Origin: Glaciimonas sp. PAMC28666 | GTDB taxonomy: Bacteria; Pseudomonadota; Gammaproteobacteria; Burkholderiales; Burkholderiaceae_D | Direction: 5' to 3' | Length of the DNA stretch: 64,000 nucleotides | Assembly: GCF_016917355.1 (NCBI RefSeq) | Contig: NZ_CP070304.1 | Span: forward strand, 744,001 to 808,000 | Shown: positions 1 through 8,450 of the stretch, piece by piece | How positions within the stretch are numbered: the stretch's first letter is position 1 | Layout of the letters: each line of letters begins with the position of its first letter | Notes under the pieces: generated by a model | What the model was told of the DNA's origin: nothing | Database searches by the model: none | The model's input: only the letters and a program-made list of their open reading frames with translations | Made by a program: the position numbers and the translations under genes

Positions 1-992
1 TGGTTGAGGCCAACTATCGCTCAGTATTGCTGGCGTTGCAGGCGGACGTGGCGCAAACCTATTTTCGTTTGCGCGAAACGGATGCTGAGTTGGCGACGCT
101 CAATGAGACGGTTAGTTTGCGCGAGAAAAGTTTTCACGTTAATGAACGCCGTTTTGAACTGGGCGATTTAGGCGAATTTGACTTATCCCGCTCCAAGACA
201 GAACTGTCACTTTCACGCGCTGACGCGATTGGCTTGCAACAGCAGCGCATCGCCAACGAGCATGCGCTAGCAGTCTTATTGGGCAAACCCGCTTCGGCAT
301 TCTCTGCCAGCGACTACCCACTGGTTAGCCTTTCAGGGTTACCGGTTATTCCTACCGGATTACCTTCCTCGTTGCTGGAACGTCGCCCGGATATCGCAGC
401 AGCCCAACGCACCATGGAAGCCTCCAACGCGCGCATCGGCGTGGCGCGTGCTGCGATGTTTCCTGCTTTGATGATCAATGCTTCGGGCGGTGGCGAAAGC
501 GCAAGTTTTGCGGATATCTTGAATTGGAGCAGTCGGTCCTGGGTGCTCGGTGCACTGATGTCGCTGCCCATCATCGACGGTGGCCGCAACAAAAATAATG
601 TCATCCGCAGCGAAGCGGTCCTGGAAGAATCGGTCGCCAGTTACCGGCAGCGCGTGTTGGTAGCGTTTAGCGAAGTTGAGGATAATCTGGCAGGGTTGCG
701 CATCCTGGCTGGGCAGGCTGCGCAAATCGACGACGCGCTGGTGTCGGCCAGACGCTCGGCCGATGTCGCTCAAAAGCTCTACGATGCTGGTCGTTTTCGC
801 TATCTGGATTTACTCGACACCCAACGCAACTTAACTGCGGTGGAGCGCAATGAGGCGCAATTACGGGGCAGTCGTGCCGTCACCACGGTTGCACTCATTC
901 GGGCATTAGGCGGAGGTTGGGATAGCGATCTGGCGCCGGTAGTCTCCGACAAGAATGGGGCACTAGAGGTACGCCAAGTCGAATTACGTTGA
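1..992 (+). CDS. RND efflux outer-membrane lipoprotein, NodT/TolC family (5' truncated by window)
   Basis: This is the C-terminal two thirds of an outer-membrane efflux channel, the exit duct of a tripartite RND pump. The frame is open from base 3 (reads VEANYRSV before the first TTG), so the gene starts left of the window. The visible part has the NodT-type pattern: a periplasmic helix with QADVAQTYFRLRE, then the family signature LERRPDIAAAQRTMEASNARIGVARAAMFP in the second repeat, then a second coiled-coil helix (SVASYRQRVLVAFSEVEDNL) and the closing DAGRFRYLDLLDTQRNL motif. The stop is at 990-992. The partner membrane-fusion and RND genes would lie upstream, outside the window. It is convergent with the ABC permease gene that follows. 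Family assignment is firm; substrate cannot be told. Confidence 0.9.
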   Translation, partial: VEANYRSVLLALQADVAQTYFRLRETDAELATLNETVSLREKSFHVNERRFELGDLGEFDLSRSKTELSLSRADAIGLQQQRIANEHALAVLLGKPASAFSASDYPLVSLSGLPVIPTGLPSSLLERRPDIAAAQRTMEASNARIGVARAAMFPALMINASGGGESASFADILNWSSRSWVLGALMSLPIIDGGRNKNNVIRSEAVLEESVASYRQRVLVAFSEVEDNLAGLRILAGQAAQIDDALVSARRSADVAQKLYDAGRFRYLDLLDTQRNLTAVERNEAQLRGSRAVTTVALIRALGGGWDSDLAPVVSDKNGALEVRQVELR

Positions 993-1055
993 CGTGCTAC
1001 CAAAATCCCTCCTGCTCCGATAGATAAAAGATCCGGAGCAAACAAACGAGGGTAG

Positions 1056-1110
1056 TAAAAAGTCGATCTGACTGGCTGGGAACAACCCATGGCAGTGAGA
1101 TCGACTTTTA
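1056..1110. terminator. Bidirectional terminator between convergent genes
   Basis: A 12-bp inverted repeat, AAAAGTCGATCT (1058-1069) and its complement (1098-1109), encloses 28 bases that also pair partly (CTGG..GGG against CCC..CAG). The stem ends in a T run on both strands, which suits a terminator serving both the efflux gene and the leftward ABC permease gene. A second, weaker 7-bp inverted repeat (TGCTCCG, 1013-1019 with 1034-1040) lies just upstream. Confidence 0.65.
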
Positions 1111-1174
1111 TACTGACAGAACGTATTGTCTTAAACTGGTACCACTCTGGCAACTGGAAGCGAGCGTATTTCTC

Positions 1175-2026
1175 TTACAGCCGCTCGGTATCGCCCGTTT
1201 TAGGCTGCCATTTCATCAGCCGCTTTTCTATCATACCGACGACAGAGTCAAGGATCAGCGCAAATGCGGTCAGGACCAGAATGCCGGCAAACACGGTATT
1301 GATGTCAAACGCCCCTTCCGCCTGCAAAATCAAATAACCGACGCCCCGCGCAGAACCTAAATATTCACCCACGATCACACCGACAAAGGCGAGCCCAACC
1401 GAGGTATGCAAGCTAGAAAAAACCCATGATGTCGCCGACGGCAAATAGACTGTACGCATCAATTGGCGCTGATTGGCACCCAACATGCGGGCATTTGACA
1501 ACACCACAGGACTGACTTCTTTGACGCCCTGATAGACATTAAAGAACACGATAAAAAAGACCAATGTCACTGCTAATGCGACTTTGGACCAAATACCCAG
1601 GCCAAACCACATCGCAAAAATCGGGGCCAGAATCACGCGAGGCATCGCGTTCGATGCCTTGATATACGGATCGAGAATCGCTGATGTCAGGGGAGACAAC
1701 GCAAGCCATAAACCGATGCCCAGGCCCAATACCGTTCCGATGCCGAACGCCAGCATGGTTTCTGTCAATGTCACTAACAGATGAGAATAAATCTCTCCCG
1801 GAAATGTCAATGTAAACCAGGTGGTATCGCCGAACCCGACATCCAGACTGCCGCTACCGACCGTAAACCATTGCCACACCCGTTCCAGCACTTTGATTGG
1901 CTCACCGAAGAAAAATGCGGTCTGTTGGTTGCGTGTCGCCACATGCCACACTGCAAAAAAGATGACCAACACCAGCGCCTGATAGACGCGCATATTCTTA
2001 TAATTGGGTTTAATTGCTTGCCACAT
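1175..2026 (-). CDS. ABC transporter permease, nitrate/sulfonate/taurine (SsuC/TauC) type
   Basis: Inner-membrane permease of a binding-protein-dependent importer, about 283 residues with six predicted hydrophobic segments. The binding-protein-dependent transport domain is shown by the cytoplasmic EAA-like loop (SNARMLGANQRQLMRTVYLP, about 60 residues before the C terminus), which docks on the ATPase, followed by the GEYLGSARGVGYLI segment typical of the SsuC/TauC group. I place the start at the ATG at 2026 (MWQAIKPNYKN). The frame is open upstream to 2089, but that extra part (RRPFPKKKKEQ) is not conserved in character. It lies 86 bases downstream of the ATPase gene and is the last gene of the importer operon. 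Substrate is unknown; this group imports sulfonates, taurine, nitrate, or pyrimidine and riboflavin precursors. Confidence 0.88.
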   Translation of the reverse strand: MWQAIKPNYKNMRVYQALVLVIFFAVWHVATRNQQTAFFFGEPIKVLERVWQWFTVGSGSLDVGFGDTTWFTLTFPGEIYSHLLVTLTETMLAFGIGTVLGLGIGLWLALSPLTSAILDPYIKASNAMPRVILAPIFAMWFGLGIWSKVALAVTLVFFIVFFNVYQGVKEVSPVVLSNARMLGANQRQLMRTVYLPSATSWVFSSLHTSVGLAFVGVIVGEYLGSARGVGYLILQAEGAFDINTVFAGILVLTAFALILDSVVGMIEKRLMKWQPKTGDTERL

Positions 2027-2112
2027 GATGTCTTGCTCTTTCTTTTTTTTTGGAAATGGCCGCCGATTTGATTCGAGACCCGCCCTCATTCTGCACTGAT
2101 GTTGAAACGCCG

Positions 2113-2937
2113 TTAAGCGATTTTTTTCTGCTGCTGATAACCCTTCAGCACTTCGTCCCGCAACACGCTCCAGATTTGCTGATGCAGTTCAACGAAGCGC
2201 GGATCGGCGCGGATTTCTGCGACGTCACGGGGGCGTTCGAGATCGATCACAAACTCGCCGATGGGGTGGGTGCCGGGACCGGCAGACAAAACGATCACGC
2301 GGTCCGACATCGCAATTGCCTCATCAAGATCATGGGTAATAAACAGGACGGCTTTCTTTTTCGCACTCCACAATGCCAGCACTTCATTTTCCATCAGCTG
2401 ACGCGTTTGAATATCGAGGGCGGAAAACGGTTCGTCCATTAAGATGATGTCGGGATCAAGAATCAACGTTTGTGCCAGCGCCACGCGTTTGCGCATACCA
2501 CCGGATAGCTGATGCGGAAAGCGATCACCAAAACCTTGTAGTCCGACCCGCGCCAGCCATTCTTCACCAAGTTGCTTTGCTTCTGGGTCTTCCATGCCGC
2601 GATATTGTAAACCCGCGATCACATTTTGCAGCGCGCTGCGCCATGGCATTAAGGCTTCCGATTGAAACATGTAACCGGCGCGTTTATTAATGCTGGTCAA
2701 TTCTTCGCCGAACACTTTGACGCTGCCGGTTGAGGGCTGGAGCAAACCGGCACCAACGTTGAGCAAAGTCGATTTTCCGCAACCGGTTGGTCCAACGACG
2801 GAAACAAATTCTCCCGGTGCGATAGAAAGGGTAGTGTCTGCGACGGCGGTATATCGCTGCGAACGGTCATCTTTTGAAATGAACGTGCAGCTAATATTGT
2901 CGAGAAATAATGCAGGCGTCGATGGGTCTGGTGTCAT
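2113..2937 (-). CDS. ABC transporter ATP-binding protein, SsuB/TauB type
   Basis: Cytoplasmic ATPase that energises the adjacent permease. All nucleotide-binding motifs are present: Walker A GPTGCGKST (residues 49-57), Q-loop near GYMFQSEALMPW, signature LSGGMRKRVALAQ (about 140), Walker B IILMDEPFSALD and the switch histidine in FITHDLDEA. The GYMFQ...LMPWRSALQNV stretch is characteristic of the SsuB/TauB/ThiZ subfamily. I use the ATG at 2937 (MTPDPSTPALF, 274 aa), the usual family length; a longer start at 2997 is possible. It is separated from the binding-protein gene by about 445 bases of repeat DNA, so the two may be expressed at different levels. Confidence 0.9.
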   Translation of the reverse strand: MTPDPSTPALFLDNISCTFISKDDRSQRYTAVADTTLSIAPGEFVSVVGPTGCGKSTLLNVGAGLLQPSTGSVKVFGEELTSINKRAGYMFQSEALMPWRSALQNVIAGLQYRGMEDPEAKQLGEEWLARVGLQGFGDRFPHQLSGGMRKRVALAQTLILDPDIILMDEPFSALDIQTRQLMENEVLALWSAKKKAVLFITHDLDEAIAMSDRVIVLSAGPGTHPIGEFVIDLERPRDVAEIRADPRFVELHQQIWSVLRDEVLKGYQQQKKIA

Positions 2938-3139
2938 AGGAATGGTGGCGCAAGCCAAAAAATGTCTGGAAAAAATAAACCGCGTCAGGCAACCCAAGCG
3001 ATAGGATTCATCGAAAAACTGATCTAAAAAAACGTCGCTATCAGTGCTAATCGTTATGCCAGCTGACGATAAAAGACAACGATGCGGGTAAAAACCAAAT
3101 CGCCCTGCGCTCCTTTTTTCCGGTGCAGGGCGAGGGGGA

Positions 3140-3256
3140 GATCAAGATCAAGATCAAGATCAAGATCAAGATCAAGATCAAGATCAAGATCAAGATCAAG
3201 ATCAAGATCAAGATCAAGATCAAGATCAAGATCAAGATCAAGATCAAGATCAAGAT
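3140..3256. repeat. Hexanucleotide tandem array (GATCAA)n, about 19.5 copies
   Basis: Nineteen perfect copies of GATCAA run from 3140 to 3253 with a half copy to 3256. Each copy contains a GATC tetramer. The array lies between the binding-protein gene (ends 3383) and the ATPase gene (starts 2937) of the ABC importer. Because the unit is six bases, copy-number change would not shift a reading frame. Two of the three frames are open through the array on both strands, which creates spurious ORFs (Leu-Ile or Ser-Arg repeats). Confidence 0.98.
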
Positions 3257-3257
3257 T

Positions 3258-3299
3258 GGCCGGCGGTAGAATCAGATCAACGTAAGCTCCTGGCCGGCC
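3258..3299. other. GC-only inverted repeat downstream of the binding-protein gene
   Basis: GGCCGGC at 3258-3264 is complementary to GCCGGCC at 3293-3299, with a 28-base loop. On the leftward transcript this hairpin would sit about 85-125 bases after the binding-protein stop codon and immediately before the hexamer array. No T run follows, so a 3'-end stabilising or processing hairpin is more likely than a terminator. Confidence 0.5.
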
Positions 3300-3324
3300 T
3301 CGGGCTTACTTATGACTTTTTTGT

Positions 3325-3390
3325 AGCTTACCTCTAACTTGCTTATAGCTTACTTCTAGCTTACTTATAGATTACGTATAGCTTATTTAT
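3325..3390. repeat. Degenerate 11-bp tandem repeat, six copies
   Basis: Six consecutive 11-mers of the pattern AGCTTACTTAT (3325-3335, 3336-3346, 3347-3357, 3358-3368, 3369-3379, 3380-3390) differ by one to three bases each. The last unit includes the TAA stop codon and final codons of the binding-protein gene, so the repeat reaches into coding sequence. Confidence 0.9.
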
Positions 3391-4420
3391 ATTTTTGATC
3401 GGCCTTCGTCACGAACGCATTTGTGTACGTTTTCGACAGATCAATTTTTTTATCAGCCAAACTAGGATCGAACGACTCCAACGTACGTAGCGCAGTTGCG
3501 GCGCCCGCATCAGGGAATCTGCCATCCGGGGATATTGCTTCACGGACCTTGGTAAAGGCATCAATGTATAGCGCGCGGTCGCCTAATAAATAATTTTCCG
3601 GTACTGCTTTAACGATATCTTCAGGTGCCGCTTTTTGCAACCAGCGCAACGCACGTACCATTGCGTTGGTCAGCGCCTGGGTCGTGTTTGGATATTTCTT
3701 GATAAAGTCAGCAGAAGCATACAGCGTCGCGGCTGGCATCGGACCGCCGAACACAGCATCAGTCTCTTTCAAGGTACGCGTGTCGGATATGATGCGGATC
3801 TCATTTTTTTGCTGCAGCATCGTAATCAAAGGATCCAGATTGGCGATTGCATCAATCTGTCCGGAACGTAATGCCGATAAGGCACCGGCTGACGCGCCAA
3901 CGCCAATGTAAGAAACATCAGTCGGCTTCAGGCCGCCTTTTGCAAGAACAAAATTACTCATCATGCTGGTGGAAGAACCGGGCGCGGTCACGCCGATTTT
4001 CTTACCCTTCAGATCGGCAATCGTTTTGTAATTTGGCATGGTCTTATTCGACACCGCCATCACGATTTGCGGCGCGCGGCCTTGTAGCACGAACGCGGTA
4101 ATGATCTGGTTTTTGGCTTGCATGCTGATCGTATGTTCAAAGGCGCCTGACACGACATCTGCGCTGCCACCGATCAGTGCTTGCAACGCTTTTGCGCCGC
4201 CAGCGAAATCTGAAATTTCAACCTGCAAACCTTCGTCTTTGAAATAACCGAGCTGATCAGCGACTGTCAACGGAAGGTAATAAAACAGGTTTTTGCCACC
4301 GACCGCAATCGACACCTTCGGTTTTTCGAGGGCTTGCGCAAACAGATTGCTATTAAATGTGAAATATCCCGCCAAGAACAGGCAGAGTGCGATACCAAAC
4401 TGCTTCCAGTTAAACTTCAT
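3383..4420 (-). CDS. ABC transporter periplasmic substrate-binding protein, SsuA/NMT1-like
   Basis: Periplasmic receptor of the importer, 345 residues. The N terminus is a clear Sec signal peptide (MKFNWKQFGIALCLFLAGYF, cleavage near LFAQA). The mature protein has the NMT1/THI5-like fold pattern: VSIAVGGKNLFYYLPLTVADQLGYFKDEGL, then DFAGGAKALQALIGGSADVVSGA, and DLKGKKIGVTAPGSSTSM. This family binds alkanesulfonates, taurine, nitrate or thiamine and riboflavin precursors; the ligand cannot be read from sequence. The start at 4420 is supported by a strong ribosome site (GAGGAGA, 6-7 bases before ATG). It is the first gene of the importer cluster, ahead of the ATPase and permease, with repeat DNA in between. 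Confidence 0.88.
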   Translation of the reverse strand: MKFNWKQFGIALCLFLAGYFTFNSNLFAQALEKPKVSIAVGGKNLFYYLPLTVADQLGYFKDEGLQVEISDFAGGAKALQALIGGSADVVSGAFEHTISMQAKNQIITAFVLQGRAPQIVMAVSNKTMPNYKTIADLKGKKIGVTAPGSSTSMMSNFVLAKGGLKPTDVSYIGVGASAGALSALRSGQIDAIANLDPLITMLQQKNEIRIISDTRTLKETDAVFGGPMPAATLYASADFIKKYPNTTQALTNAMVRALRWLQKAAPEDIVKAVPENYLLGDRALYIDAFTKVREAISPDGRFPDAGAATALRTLESFDPSLADKKIDLSKTYTNAFVTKADQKYK

Positions 4421-4718
4421 TTTGTCTCCTCAACATCAGTGGTTACGTTGTAACGATATTTTTTATTCTGCTAGCGCTGAACGCTATTTTTATAATCCAG
4501 ACTGGACTGTGACCACATAATACCGCAGCAATCACGTTCTCTTCTGTCTACTAAGCGAAATGGCTGACATCGCTATTTTTTTGTAGTTTATTTCATATCA
4601 CTAACAGTACTGGCGTGTGGCATTATGTCAAAAACTAGCTGTTTTGCACGTTTAACCAAAAAATTTATGATCTGCTAACCAGCGCTGCAGCACGCCAACG
4701 CGCTGTAAAATCCTGCCG
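4421..4718 (-). promoter_or_regulatory. Intergenic region upstream of the ABC importer, probable promoter region
   Basis: This 298-base AT-rich stretch separates recR (upstream on the same strand) from the binding-protein gene. I see no gene, clear terminator or recognisable operator in it. The importer promoter is expected here by position only. Confidence 0.35.
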
Positions 4719-5315
4719 TTAAGTCGCACGCCGGTCCAGCATGGCGCGCGCGATGGTGCCAGCGTCGACATATTCGAGCTCACCACCAACGGGGACCCCA
4801 CGCGCCAGACGGCTGACCTTCAGTCCGCGCGCTTTCATCGTTTCGCTGATGTAGTGGGCGGTCGCCTCACCTTCATTAGTAAAATTGGTCGCCAAAACCA
4901 CCTCGGCGACGAGGCCATTGGTGGCGCGAACGATGAGCTTTTCAAGTTGAAGATCTTTAGGACCAATACCGTCAAGCGGCGACAACCGCCCCATCAGCAC
5001 AAAGTACAGGCCTTTGAAAGTCAGCGTCTGCTCGATCATCAACTGATCGGTTGGCGTTTCTACCACGCATAGCAAGCTGCTGTCGCGGTCGGGATCGAGA
5101 CATACCTCGCACAGTTCGTGTTCGGTAAAAGTATTGCACATTGAGCAATGCTGGACTTTTTCGACCGCTTGCAACAACGCACGACCGAGCAGAGCCGCGC
5201 CGTCCCGATCATGCTGCAAGAGATGATAGGCCATCCGTTGCGCTGATTTGGGGCCGACGCCGGGCAAATGGCGTAGCGCTTCTGTTAAAAAGGCCAGACT
5301 GGAAGGGGTTTTCAC
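4719..5315 (-). CDS. recR: Recombination protein RecR
   Basis: RecR (198 aa, the usual length) works with RecF and RecO to load RecA at single-strand gaps. The sequence shows the N-terminal helix-hairpin-helix ([20 protein letters not shown], residues 14-33), the four-cysteine zinc site (C57, C60, C69, C72) and the Toprim domain ([17 protein letters not shown]..., then [16 protein letters not shown]). It is the last gene of the dnaX-ybaB-ABM-recR cluster and starts eight bases after the ABM gene. RecO, its partner, is encoded at 23.2-24.3 kb in this window. Confidence 0.97.
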   Translation of the reverse strand: MKTPSSLAFLTEALRHLPGVGPKSAQRMAYHLLQHDRDGAALLGRALLQAVEKVQHCSMCNTFTEHELCEVCLDPDRDSSLLCVVETPTDQLMIEQTLTFKGLYFVLMGRLSPLDGIGPKDLQLEKLIVRATNGLVAEVVLATNFTNEGEATAHYISETMKARGLKVSRLARGVPVGGELEYVDAGTIARAMLDRRAT

Positions 5316-5323
5316 ATCGGACC

Positions 5324-5635
5324 TTAAAAACCACGATAGGTCTTGCGACCCACCGGTGCATAGTGAAATATAGACGGTAAAGGGTCATAAAAATGCTGCA
5401 ATAACGCGCACCATTTTTGATACTGAAACGATTGCATGAAGCTGACGGTATGGTGCTCCAGCGTTTGCCAGTGCACCAACAAAATATACCGACTCGGCAG
5501 TTCCACGCAGCGCTGCAACTCATGCGAAATATAACCAGGCGCAGAAATTATCAGTTTTTTAGCTTCCAGGAAGGCCGCTTCGAATGCGGCTTCCTGACCG
5601 GGAATAATATCAAGGGTTGCAGCGTCGAGAATCAT
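5324..5635 (-). CDS. Antibiotic-biosynthesis-monooxygenase (ABM) domain protein
   Basis: A 103-residue protein covering a single ABM-type ferredoxin-like domain: strand [13 protein letters not shown], helix [16 protein letters not shown], then [31 protein letters not shown] and [18 protein letters not shown]. Members are small cofactor-free monooxygenases, quinol oxidases (YgiN-like) or haem oxygenases; the specific reaction is unknown. It sits inside the replication/recombination cluster, 23 bases after ybaB and eight before recR, so it is cotranscribed. Haem-degrading relatives carry Asn/Trp/His triads that I cannot identify clearly here, so a generic YgiN-like role is favoured. Confidence 0.8.
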   Translation of the reverse strand: MILDAATLDIIPGQEAAFEAAFLEAKKLIISAPGYISHELQRCVELPSRYILLVHWQTLEHHTVSFMQSFQYQKWCALLQHFYDPLPSIFHYAPVGRKTYRGF

Positions 5636-5658
5636 GTAGTCTGGTACTTATCAGGTAC

Positions 5659-5979
5659 TTAAAACGGCATTTTGAAGCCGGGTGGCATTCCGGCGGTGAG
5701 GCCTGACATTTTTTCTGCTGACGTTTCTTCTGCTTTGCGTACCGCGTCGTTGAAAGCGGCCGCGACCAGATCTTCCAGCATATCCTTGTCATCCGCCAGC
5801 AGCGACGGGTCAATCGTTACACGCTTGACCGCATTCTTGCAAGACATCACCACTTTGACGAGACCGCCGCCTGATTCGCCTTCGACGTCGATCAAACCTA
5901 ATTGATCCTGCGCTTTTTTCATATTATCCTGCATTGCCTGGGCTTGTTTCATCAAGCCCGCGAGTTGGCCCTTCATCAT
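5659..5979 (-). CDS. ybaB: Nucleoid-associated protein YbaB/EbfC
   Basis: Small DNA-binding protein of 106 residues, dimeric and nucleoid-associated in studied members. It shows the typical [25 protein letters not shown]-terminal helix, the [28 protein letters not shown] sheet region and the [16 protein letters not shown] helix, with a Met/Pro-rich tail. A strong ribosome site (AAGGAG, eight bases upstream) supports the start at 5979; a second ATG follows immediately. The dnaX-ybaB-recR order is conserved across proteobacteria. It lies 78 bases after dnaX. Confidence 0.95.
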   Translation of the reverse strand: MMKGQLAGLMKQAQAMQDNMKKAQDQLGLIDVEGESGGGLVKVVMSCKNAVKRVTIDPSLLADDKDMLEDLVAAAFNDAVRKAEETSAEKMSGLTAGMPPGFKMPF

Positions 5980-6057
5980 AATGTTGCTCCTTTTAAGTTA
6001 ACCATTTTTAATCATTTGAGATTGACGCAACAGGGCATCAACGCGGATATATCAAAT

Positions 6058-8247
6058 TTACGCCAGCGGCTTAACCGAGCCTGGCACTATCGCCGCACCA
6101 AATTCCCGAATCATGCTTTGAATAAACGGATCATTTTTGGCGGTTTCTTCCGCCAGACGCTGGCGCTCAGCCTGTTCGCCCTGTGCCTTGACGTTGGCTG
6201 TGTGATGTACATTACCGATTTCTGTTTCTACCCGCACCGTACGACCAAAACGTTCGGTCAGCGCCGCTGTCAGTTTATCAACATTGGCGGGCAGGCGCAG
6301 CGTTTCAAGCGGAATTCGCAGATAGATTTGGATAGGCGCAGCGCTACTATCAAAACGGAGTAGTTCACTTTGTTGCGCCAGTTGATTTGCCACGCCACGG
6401 ACCGGCAATGATGCCGCCAAAGTGGGCCAGTTGCCATCCCAGTTCAATGATGGGTCCGGGTGATATTCAAAGGGGTCGGCAATAACTTTCGCTATCGGTA
6501 ACGCGGGCGATTGCGCTTGCGACCTGGATTGCAGTGTATCCATGCTCAACGTCGCAACCGGCTTGTTGGTTGGTGTTGCTGGTCGCGTTTCTGCCCTGCT
6601 CTCCATACGCATGGCAGGAGCATCAGGAATAGCAGCGCGTGGTTCTGCGCGTGCGTCGACACTCGCTCCGGATGCGTCAATATCTGATAAGTCCATAGGA
6701 AGCGGAATATCCTCCTCCCAGGGCGGCACTGAGGAAGCCGCAATCGCACTTTTGGGGGAAGCGACGGTTGCTGGTCTCACCTCCGGAGTTCCTGCGCTCG
6801 GCTGCGTCCTGACCGGGATAGACGGTTTGGTGGAAATCGCTGCGACCGCAGGCGCAACCAGCGGTGTCCCCGGACGTTTGCCGCCGACACCCCCACGCGC
6901 TGCTGCCAATGCCGCCATCGCCGGGCTGAGATTCCCTTCGACCCGCGCGACGGGCGCACTGGCGCTAGCAGCCTGCGGTGCGCTACTCAAGCGTGCTGCG
7001 GGAATTGTCGGTGCTGGTGGGGACGCAACGGGTGCAGCGGTTACCTTAATTGCAGGCGCTGCCGAAAACGGTGTTGAGGTCGCTGCCGAAGGACGCGCTG
7101 GCGCAACGGACCGTTGCTGCGCCGCCGCTATTCCTGTTCCATCACCGCATTGTGGCCGAAATGCCAACATTCGTAATAATGTCATGGAAAAACCGGCATA
7201 CTCATCCGGCGCAAGGCCTAGCTCGTTACGGCCATGCACTACGATTTGATAAAATAATTGGATTTCTTCGACATCAAATGCTGCGGCAAGACGAATGACA
7301 TCCTCGCGCTCCGGCAAGTCTTCCGCCAACGCTGCAGGGACACTCTGCGCCAACGCAACCCGATGCAACAAAGTGCCGAGATCTTGCAAGGCTGCGCTGT
7401 AAGACAAACTGCGAATTGCCATTTCGTCGGCGACCGCCAGTAAGCCAGCGCCGTCGTTCGAGGCCAATGCATCAAGTACCCGAATCAAATAGGTCTGATC
7501 GAGCGCGCCCAACATTCCCTGCACCGCCTCGAGCGTTACCTTGCCAGCGGCATACGCAATGGCCTGGTCGGTCAACGACAGGGCATCGCGCATGGAACCA
7601 TGTGCACCTTGCGCCAGCAAGCGCAAGGCTGGCGTTTCGAATTCAATCTGCTCCTGCCCAAGGATATCGTCGAGGTGACTGATAATATGCCCCGGTGGCA
7701 TCTGCTTCAAATTGAATTGCAGACAACGCGACAAGACCGTGACCGGGATTTTTTGCGGATCGGTGGTCGCAAGGATAAACTTCACATGATCGGGCGGTTC
7801 TTCCAGCGTTTTCAACATGGAGTTGAACGCATGGTTGGTCAGCATGTGGACTTCATCGATCATGTAGACCTTGAAACGGGCATTCGACGGTGCGTACACC
7901 GCCTGCTCCAGCAACTGGGCCATTTCATCAACCCCGCGATTGGACGCAGCATCCATTTCAATGTAATCAACAAAACGACCCGCATCGATGGAAACGCAGG
8001 CATCACACACGCCGCAAGGCTGCGCGGTAATCCCACCGTTGCCGTCGATACCCTGGCAATTGAGCGCCTTGGCGAGAATCCGTGAGAGCGTTGTCTTGCC
8101 GACCCCACGTGTGCCGGTGAACAAATAGGCATGATGCAAACGCTGTTGCTCGAGTGCATGCGTCAATGCCCGCACGACGTGCTCCTGACCAACCAGGGTG
8201 TCGAAACTTCTGGGGCGATATTTACGGGCAAGGACTTGGTATGACAT
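6058..8247 (-). CDS. dnaX: DNA polymerase III subunits gamma/tau
   Basis: Clamp-loader ATPase, 729 residues from the ATG at 8247 (MSYQVLARKYRPRSF, the universal N terminus; six extra codons are open upstream). Domain I-II: Walker A GTRGVGKTTLSRILAKALNC, a zinc-binding cluster (CQG..., CGVCDAC), Walker B YMIDEVHML, sensor 1 ILATTDPQKIPVTVLSRC. Domain III follows to about residue 370. Residues 380-600 are Pro/Ala-rich and low in complexity, and the C-terminal 130 residues form the tau-specific domain that contacts the alpha subunit (NVDKLTAALTERFGRTVRVE, ending SMIREFGAAIVPGSVKPLA). I saw no A-rich slippery heptamer, so there is no visible frameshift signal for a separate gamma form. It is first gene of dnaX-ybaB-ABM-recR and is divergent from aidB. 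Confidence 0.97.
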   Translation of the reverse strand: MSYQVLARKYRPRSFDTLVGQEHVVRALTHALEQQRLHHAYLFTGTRGVGKTTLSRILAKALNCQGIDGNGGITAQPCGVCDACVSIDAGRFVDYIEMDAASNRGVDEMAQLLEQAVYAPSNARFKVYMIDEVHMLTNHAFNSMLKTLEEPPDHVKFILATTDPQKIPVTVLSRCLQFNLKQMPPGHIISHLDDILGQEQIEFETPALRLLAQGAHGSMRDALSLTDQAIAYAAGKVTLEAVQGMLGALDQTYLIRVLDALASNDGAGLLAVADEMAIRSLSYSAALQDLGTLLHRVALAQSVPAALAEDLPEREDVIRLAAAFDVEEIQLFYQIVVHGRNELGLAPDEYAGFSMTLLRMLAFRPQCGDGTGIAAAQQRSVAPARPSAATSTPFSAAPAIKVTAAPVASPPAPTIPAARLSSAPQAASASAPVARVEGNLSPAMAALAAARGGVGGKRPGTPLVAPAVAAISTKPSIPVRTQPSAGTPEVRPATVASPKSAIAASSVPPWEEDIPLPMDLSDIDASGASVDARAEPRAAIPDAPAMRMESRAETRPATPTNKPVATLSMDTLQSRSQAQSPALPIAKVIADPFEYHPDPSLNWDGNWPTLAASLPVRGVANQLAQQSELLRFDSSAAPIQIYLRIPLETLRLPANVDKLTAALTERFGRTVRVETEIGNVHHTANVKAQGEQAERQRLAEETAKNDPFIQSMIREFGAAIVPGSVKPLA

Positions 8248-8450
8248 AGGGTGGCGGGTGCGCATTGCTGGCTGTTAAATTCAACCCTTATTTTACCTTA
8301 GCGGAAGCGCTCGTAAGGTTTTTAAGCAATGGTGGCAAATCCAAGGCCACTCAGCCCACCTTTCCTCTGGCACACAAAGCCATTTGAGACTACGCTACTG
8401 GGGTAACTCATCCATACATGCGGTAACCATTCAGTCCGTCAGGAGATGCC

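Noticed and set aside
3047-3285. Open frames across the hexamer array on both strands (Leu-Ile and Ser-Arg repeats).
   Set aside because: They exist only because the six-base unit has no stop in these frames; flanks are not protein-like and no ribosome site is present.
3140-3390. CRISPR-like array.
   Set aside because: The repeats are directly abutted without spacers, and no cas genes are present in the window.
2950-4420. Insertion sequence around the importer repeats.
   Set aside because: No transposase fragment, terminal inverted repeats of suitable spacing, or target duplication is visible.
6542-7249. A 235-codon open frame antisense to dnaX.
   Set aside because: It mirrors the GC-rich Pro/Ala linker of dnaX, which lacks stops on the other strand; no ribosome site or recognisable domain.
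6058-8247. Programmed frameshift for a separate gamma form of DnaX.
   Set aside because: No A-rich slippery heptamer was seen near the end of domain III, where E. coli has one.
8248-8450. 4.5S signal-recognition RNA next to dnaX.
   Set aside because: The conserved GGAAGCAGCC-type core of the SRP RNA is not present on either strand in this gap.
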